64,000 nt of DNA from contig OZ026566.1 in assembly GCA_964020155.1 (NCBI GenBank), positions 3,769,014 through 3,833,013 of the forward strand, given 5' to 3'. Position 1 is the stretch's first letter; every line of letters starts with the position of its first letter. A program made the position numbers and the translations under genes. The stretch comes from Chondrilla cf. caribensis. Lineage: Eukaryota > Porifera > Demospongiae > Chondrillida > Chondrillidae. The notes below the pieces were generated by a model. That model was not told the DNA's origin. It ran no database searches and saw only the letters and a list, made by a program, of their open reading frames with translations. Below, piece after piece: positions 59,111 to 64,000 of this stretch.

Positions 59111-59308
59111 TACTGTATAGCGGGAAATTCTCGCGGGACCAAATTTTCGCGGATTTCGCGGTTGGCCTAAAATCCACGAATTAAGGCGTTCTCTTGTTGT
59201 TCAATCACGTGACTGTGGCCAGCATCCGCTGAAATTTTATCTGCGAATTTTCATTTTTGGAGCCATCTGTGAAAATTTTGTCCTGTGAAAATTTCCCACT
59301 ATATGGTA
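59111..59308. mobile_element. MITE family 1, copy C (inverted)
   Basis: Ends TACTGTATAGCGGGAAATTC and TTTCCCACTATATGGTA are complementary. The interior CAATCACGTGACTGTGGCCAG is the reverse complement of copies A and B. It lies in the intron before the terminal exon of SDR B; SDR A lacks it at the matching site, so the insertion postdates the duplication. Confidence 0.9.
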
Positions 59309-59702
59309 GCTAGCAGTGCAGCAGATGACACAGCATCTGTCAGATCTTCCTTCTGATATGCATGCAGCCTGAGTCATCACAGAGTGCTTCTCAGCCTGGT
59401 GATGGCATTCCGGATGGAAATGACGGAACCATGAGCACACAGCGCTGTGCTTACCTCATGACTGTTGCCATGGCAAATAAACTACACGAGGTGTGGATCT
59501 CCACCCACCCGATGTTGCTGTTCACCTATCTCTCACAGTACATGCCAGCCACTGCAAAATGGTTTGTGACAACTGAAGTAATTTGTGTCAGTAATCCATA
59601 TGTGAGCTTTCGTGTATTCTTCTTAGGGTTGGTGAACGTTTCGGAAGAAATAGAGTGATTGCATTGAGGAGTGGCAGTCCTGTGAGTTATGTTTATTGGT
59701 GA

Positions 59703-60379
59703 CTTCACAGATTAGGAGAATGACAGACTGTGAATGAGGAGATTATCGGTCTGAGTGGGCCTACTGGCCACCTGTGTAACTGATTGAGGACCAGTTTATA
59801 TAAACTCCAAAGGGTCTCCTCTTAATTGTCATGCTAACAGAATATCATCTTACCTGGAAACACTTACAATGCAGTTGCCATGGGGAACCAACAGAGAGTG
59901 TGTTGTTAAGTCAGATGTCTGCATCCATTACATGCACTCCACTGTATGTTTCATAGATGACATTGCAGTCCATATGGCCATTGTACTCCTTTCTTCACAG
60001 AAATTCAACTTGCGATGGCCTGTGTTTATTAATAGCATGCACACCTCTCAAGATGGCAGACAAACAGACTGACTAATTTTAATTTCATTAATAATTGATT
60101 AATATCTTTGTATGTTGGTGTATGGTCTGTGTAGTGTTTGTCATTTTAGTTCTACATTAAGTTGTCTGTTATATTAACTGAGAGACCTCCTTTGAGACTA
60201 TCGAAGATCAAACACAGTAACAGAGTCAATCATTTTATGGTTAAATCCGATATAAAGTCATTGCAATTATATTACCAGAAAGTTCTACAGAAAAACTGTA
60301 AAGTTTAACGCATCATATCTACCAAGCTATAGCTACGTAGTGTATTATACTAGTCCTATGTGGACACATTGAAGGCAAG
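59703..60379. other. Duplicated intergenic sequence between SDR B and HNH gene 4
   Basis: Paralogous to 55,844-56,611. No gene recognised. Confidence 0.65.
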
Positions 60380-60801
60380 TTAATGCTTCCTTTTCTCAAC
60401 CTCCAGCTCTCTCTTGAATGCCGCTACACTCTTGGTACCCTTCTTACGATTGCAGCGACGACATGCTGCAACACAGTTTTCCAAGTTAGTAGGCCCACCG
60501 TCAGCGTAAGGCACCTTATGGTCAGCCTCCCAGTCATGTTTGAATAACTTTATCCCACAATAGTAGCATTTTCCTCCAGATTTTTTCCACACTTCCTCCC
60601 TCAACTTTCCTCTGACAAGACCTTCCCAACGATCAACACTTTCAGTGCCAATATCACTCTCTTGTTCTTCATGACCTTCAACACCTGCATGGATGAATCA
60701 CTTCAATATTTTACAACTTATAGATCAATAATATATGGTTATTCTATTTACTTCCAATTTGCAACAAGAATCTAGCGCTTACCTTTGGTTTCCTTGTCCA
60801 T
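60380..60801 (-). CDS. Small HNH endonuclease-like protein (HNH gene 4)
   Basis: Exons 60801-60783 and 60684-60380 on the minus strand, 324 nt (107 residues), the same structure as HNH gene 3. The HNH core is intact: GGKCYYCGIKLFKHDWEADH, KVPYADGG, CVAACRRCNRKKG. Differences from gene 3 are mostly conservative (EANH-like ligands unchanged), and the frame is open throughout, so both copies seem maintained. It sits head to head with SDR C with 559 bp between starts. Confidence 0.9.
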
Positions 60802-61360
60802 ATCAATAACTCTGTTTGCTTCAAAATCAGTTCACAATACTTACGTCGTGTGGTAGATATGAGACGTCAAGTAGAAACGATGACTTATATTTCTCCAAAA
60901 CTGCATGACTTGGCAAATTCCAGGAAGGTACTTTCCCAGAAGAAGTACCAGGTAGCAGTCAGATGTTCCCGTCAAAACTGACCCCAAAGTTGAAAATGTG
61001 CTTACGTGGGGCTTCATATGGCTGCATGTATACCCTGTATATGTATAATATATTAGGTGTGGTATTCTGTTTGTCTCTTCTCTCTTTGAATGATTGGAAC
61101 TTAAAATGCCGTATGCATAATATATAGGCTATTATTCACCCGGAATCATGATTGAGTAATTCCCGGAAAGCCATTTTGTTTTGCATATTCACCTAAAAAT
61201 GACGTGAATTAGATGTCGACATCACATGCAGAACACGTGCCTCGAATCGCCACTCCAGTGCTGCTACACCACAGCATCATCCTCCTTTAGGGGATATTAA
61301 AGGATTGTCGAATCACCCTGACCAGTCTATCTCACAGATCGTAAAGACATTATAGTACAA
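60802..61360. promoter_or_regulatory. Divergent intergenic region between HNH gene 4 and SDR C
   Basis: Paralogous to 57,034-57,658, including the segment TCGACATCACATGCAGAACA that precedes both SDR starts. Confidence 0.65.
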
Positions 61361-62572
61361 ATGGAGTTTAAGCACTTTCTTGTCATTTCAGTTGGATGTG
61401 CCTTCGTGGCCATGATTTTTCCTATCCCCATGATCATCTTAGCTGTTGTAGTTGCCATTTTCCTCTCTGACGCCGACCTGACTCTACTCGGATGTAGTAG
61501 GTTTGGAAGTCAGCCTGAATCCCTGAGGGGTAAAGTGATTTGGATAACCGGAGCCTCCAGCGGTATCGGAGAGGGCCTGGCGTACGAGCTGGCCAAAGTA
61601 GGGTGTAAACTGATCCTTTCTGCTCGGAGAGTGAATGAGCTGGAACGAGTGAAATCGAGATGTATTGGTGAGTCTGGATGGTAACATAAGGAGTCAGTGG
61701 TGGTGGTATATGTGAGGGATGGTGGTGTGGTGAGGTGATGCCTACTGGTACCATGATGCGTGGGCGTTTCCTTTGTTGTGATCAGGTGTCTGTGTCGCTA
61801 AACTACTATTCATTACGTATTCATGGGGTGTATAACTTTTTTCCCAAGGTGTATAAATGACTCTATTATACACCTTGTTAGTATTATTTTATCACTTATG
61901 TACCGAAACGAAATTTCACTTAGATCGAGCGGGATGAGTAGAATTTCACTGGAAAGGGACAATCGAATTTGAATGTATCGATATCGAATTAAACCCTTTC
62001 CTTGGGCCATAAAGGGAACAAAGTTTCACATTGATAGATCGGGTGGGAAAAGGACAATCGGATCGTGCTCCTACTGGAGACGGTTGGGTTAGGTATCTAC
62101 TGAATAGAGACATTTGGGTCAGGTATCTAGTAGATAGAGACCGACAGTTTACTTCAAGATTTGTATCTTGTACCAAGCAGCTTGGCTCTCGAAACAAATC
62201 GGCCATTTGTATAGCTAACAGTCTTAGAACTACATTTGGACGATTAAAAATTGATTTAACCATATAACGTGAATGAAAGAACAAGTTAAATGAAGAGAGG
62301 CGGTTGAAACTAGTAACTGTTCCCATTGTATGACCTATACTTACATTTTGATTTGACATTATATAAATTTAATCCCCCTGAAAATTAATAGTTGCAATGT
62401 TCAAGGATCGTAATGTTATTTTGTCCTGTCCCTCCAGATTTCTCTCCTTCTGGTTTCAAGGACACTCACAGTGTTGTTAAACTGGATTTGATGGATTATG
62501 AGAGTCACTCCGAGTGTGTGAAGGAAGTAATGCAGAACTATGATCAAGTAAGTGGTGTGTGTGTGTGTGTAT

Positions 62573-62618
<46 letters not shown>

Positions 62619-62638
62619 TGTCGTGTGTGTGTGTGTGT

Positions 62639-62701
<63 letters not shown>

Positions 62702-62968
62702 CCATGTGTAACAGACATATTGCAGTGAACATAAAGTCAATGTGTGTAATCTCAAATGTGTAGATTAGTCTAGGTCCTTCACCTCATCCAATCCCTCCTT
62801 TTTATGTCTGCATCCTAATAAGTCAATGTTAGGTGTTTGGTGGTAATAGTGTTCTAGACGGTGGGAGTATGCTACTAATGTATGGATTCTGTGGTTGTTG
62901 TGTTCCTGTTAATAAGACAGTGAGTCTACTTACTGTCTGCTGATCTAGGGAAAGAACCAAATCCTTCA

Positions 62969-63040
<72 letters not shown>

Positions 63041-63509
63041 TGTGTGTGTATGTGTTATGTGTACATGTTGTGTGTGTGCTTGTGTTGTGTGTACATGTGT
63101 GTGTGGACGTTGATTGGTGTAGGTGTACATGTGAGACACTACATGTATATAAGAAATTTCTCTAGTATTTATCAGGGTTATGTTAGTTTCTTCTGTAGTT
63201 TGATCCATGTATTCACATGTACATGTACACATTTGCAGTGTGTGTCCATATAGAGAGGAATAAATGTACGTATTTCAATGTGTATTTTATATATTTTATG
63301 TAGATTGATTACCTGGTGAACAACGCCGGTCGTTCCCAGAGAGGGGAGGCAATCAACACTTCTCTTGAAGTGGACAAGGCCCTCTTGGATCTGAACACCA
63401 TTGGTGCAATATCAGTGACTAAAGCAGTTCTTCCTCAAATGGTCAAGCAAAAGAAAGGGCTCATTGTTGTTGTCAGTAGCATATCTGGAAAGTTGGGTGA
63501 GGATATTTG

Positions 63510-63588
<79 letters not shown>

Positions 63589-64000
63589 CCACATAATATC
63601 GATTTAATAAAGTATTATTTGTTATACTGCTTTATTTTCTCATTAGGAACTCCTTGTGCGAGTGGTTATTCAGCCAGCAAGCATGCCCTACAGGTTAGTG
63701 CATCAGCTGCAGAACATGAGTTATCATCCAGCATATGTACATTACACGGTTTATAGCACTCTTCTCCCACAATGTAGGGGTATTTCGATGCTCTTCGTAT
63801 GGAGTTGTCTGACACTGGTGTTGACGTGCTCAGTGTGTGTCCGGGACCAGTAGTGTCTGATATTGTATCAAATGCCCTCTCCACAGACATCGATACGGTG
63901 AGCTATCTCAGCGTGATTCAAACATGTATGTGTGTGGACCTGTTGTCATGTCTTGGTTCATGTATCCTCTGTCTCCAGCCTGTCACTGATGACTCCGACG
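61361..64000 (+). CDS. DHRS7-like short-chain dehydrogenase/reductase (SDR C, 3' end outside window)
   Basis: Exons: 61361-61667, 62438-62547, 63304-63496, 63647-63693, 63778-63897 and 63979 to the window end. The frame is open throughout. The N-terminus is a membrane anchor ([20 protein letters not shown]), followed by the cofactor motif [12 protein letters not shown] (63,322-63,333), [10 protein letters not shown] and the catalytic Tyr/Lys motif YSASK, then [20 protein letters not shown] and CPGPV. The terminal exon, seen whole in SDR B, lies beyond the window. Of the three SDR loci this is the only one without a visible lesion. DHRS7 proteins are ER membrane oxidoreductases acting on steroids and retinoids; the substrate here is unknown. 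Confidence 0.9.
62555..62700. repeat. Compound (GT)n microsatellite in SDR C intron 2
   Basis: GT units with TATG, GTCG and TATTG interruptions, starting 7 bp after the donor at 62,548. Confidence 0.95.
62972..63034. repeat. (GT)n microsatellite in SDR C intron 2
   Basis: About 31 uninterrupted GT units, followed by degenerate TGTGTTATGTG motifs to about 63,100. Confidence 0.95.
63514..63587. repeat. (GT)n microsatellite in SDR C intron 3
   Basis: About 37 GT units starting 17 bp after the donor at 63,497; this is absent from the equivalent SDR B intron. Confidence 0.95.

Larger units (their letters stand above)
57659..59702 (+). pseudogene. DHRS7-like SDR with an in-frame nonsense codon (SDR B)
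   Basis: Exons: 57659-57965, 58132-58241, 58412-58604, 58676-58722, 58799-58918, 59368 to about 59597, and a last exon to 59702. Exon 1 has a membrane anchor ([12 protein letters not shown]) and the Rossmann motif [19 protein letters not shown]. Later exons carry NNAG, the catalytic YSASK (58,705-58,719), CPGPVDSNIGDN and a C-terminal STHPMLLFTYLSQYMP typical of DHRS7. In exon 3 the codon after NNAGRL is TAG (58,445-58,447), where SDR C has CAG (Gln). All other exons look intact. Either a young pseudogene or an allele with a nonsense mutation. By family, an NAD(P)-dependent ER membrane oxidoreductase. Confidence 0.8.

Noticed and set aside
57659..59702. SDR B stop codon read as selenocysteine or programmed readthrough
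   Set aside because: The codon is TAG rather than TGA, and the paralog has a plain Gln codon; a nonsense substitution is simpler.
52017..60801. HNH genes as bacterial contamination in the assembly
   Set aside because: They carry GT-AG introns with consistent phases, lie between animal genes and share duplicated spacers with SDR genes. They are part of this chromosome; past transfer remains possible.

Overview
The window is nuclear DNA of an animal. Genes are split by many short GT-AG introns, coding exons alternate with abundant (GT)n/(CA)n microsatellites, and the proteins are metazoan types: adhesion GPCRs with a GAIN/GPS module, a tetraspanin-like protein, MTHFS, GALM, GCHFR, RMDN, DNAJC24 and DHRS7-like SDRs. 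The compact layout, with neighbouring start codons 39 to 136 bp apart, and the style of the adhesion receptors make an early-branching animal such as a sponge plausible. That is inference; no sequence here fixes the species. All gene models were spliced by hand from reading frame, splice signals and paralog comparison. Summed coding lengths are multiples of three in every complete model.

Layout. (1) 1-29,944: a head-to-tail array of three paralogous adhesion GPCR genes, the first missing its 5' end. Each complete copy encodes a signal peptide, leucine-rich repeats (one per exon), an LRRCT-like cap, EGF and calcium-binding EGF domains, a long single exon of novel Cys-x-Cys repeats, a GAIN/GPS autoproteolysis module, a 7TM domain and a divergent cytoplasmic tail. 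(2) 31.1-34.1 kb: an unrecognised two-exon minus-strand gene, divergent from a tetraspanin-like gene. (3) 34.8-39.3 kb: MTHFS (minus) and GALM (plus), with start codons only 39 bp apart. (4) 39.6-45.4 kb: a satellite of 16 units of about 359 bp with a strong internal hairpin. (5) 45.7-51.8 kb: GCHFR (minus) divergent from RMDN (plus), then DNAJC24/DPH4 (minus). (6) 52-64 kb: an alternating HNH-nuclease (minus) and DHRS7-like SDR (plus) array built by tandem duplication. It holds four HNH genes and three SDR loci; one SDR is clearly a pseudogene, one carries a nonsense codon, and one is intact but cut by the window end.

Functional themes. The receptor array looks like a family of cell-surface sensors that share a near-identical signalling core but differ in extracellular repeat number and intracellular tail. 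MTHFS (folate) and GCHFR (tetrahydrobiopterin control) are pteridine-related neighbours, possibly by chance. The HNH/SDR cluster is the least expected content: small HNH proteins of a type familiar from bacteria and phages, carried as intron-containing animal genes and duplicated together with a membrane SDR.

Mobile and repeat content: one three-copy MITE family with a conserved terminal inverted repeat, another TIR element with possible TA duplications, a tRNA-derived SINE with a 7-bp target duplication, two perfect hairpins, seven minisatellites and many dinucleotide tracts.
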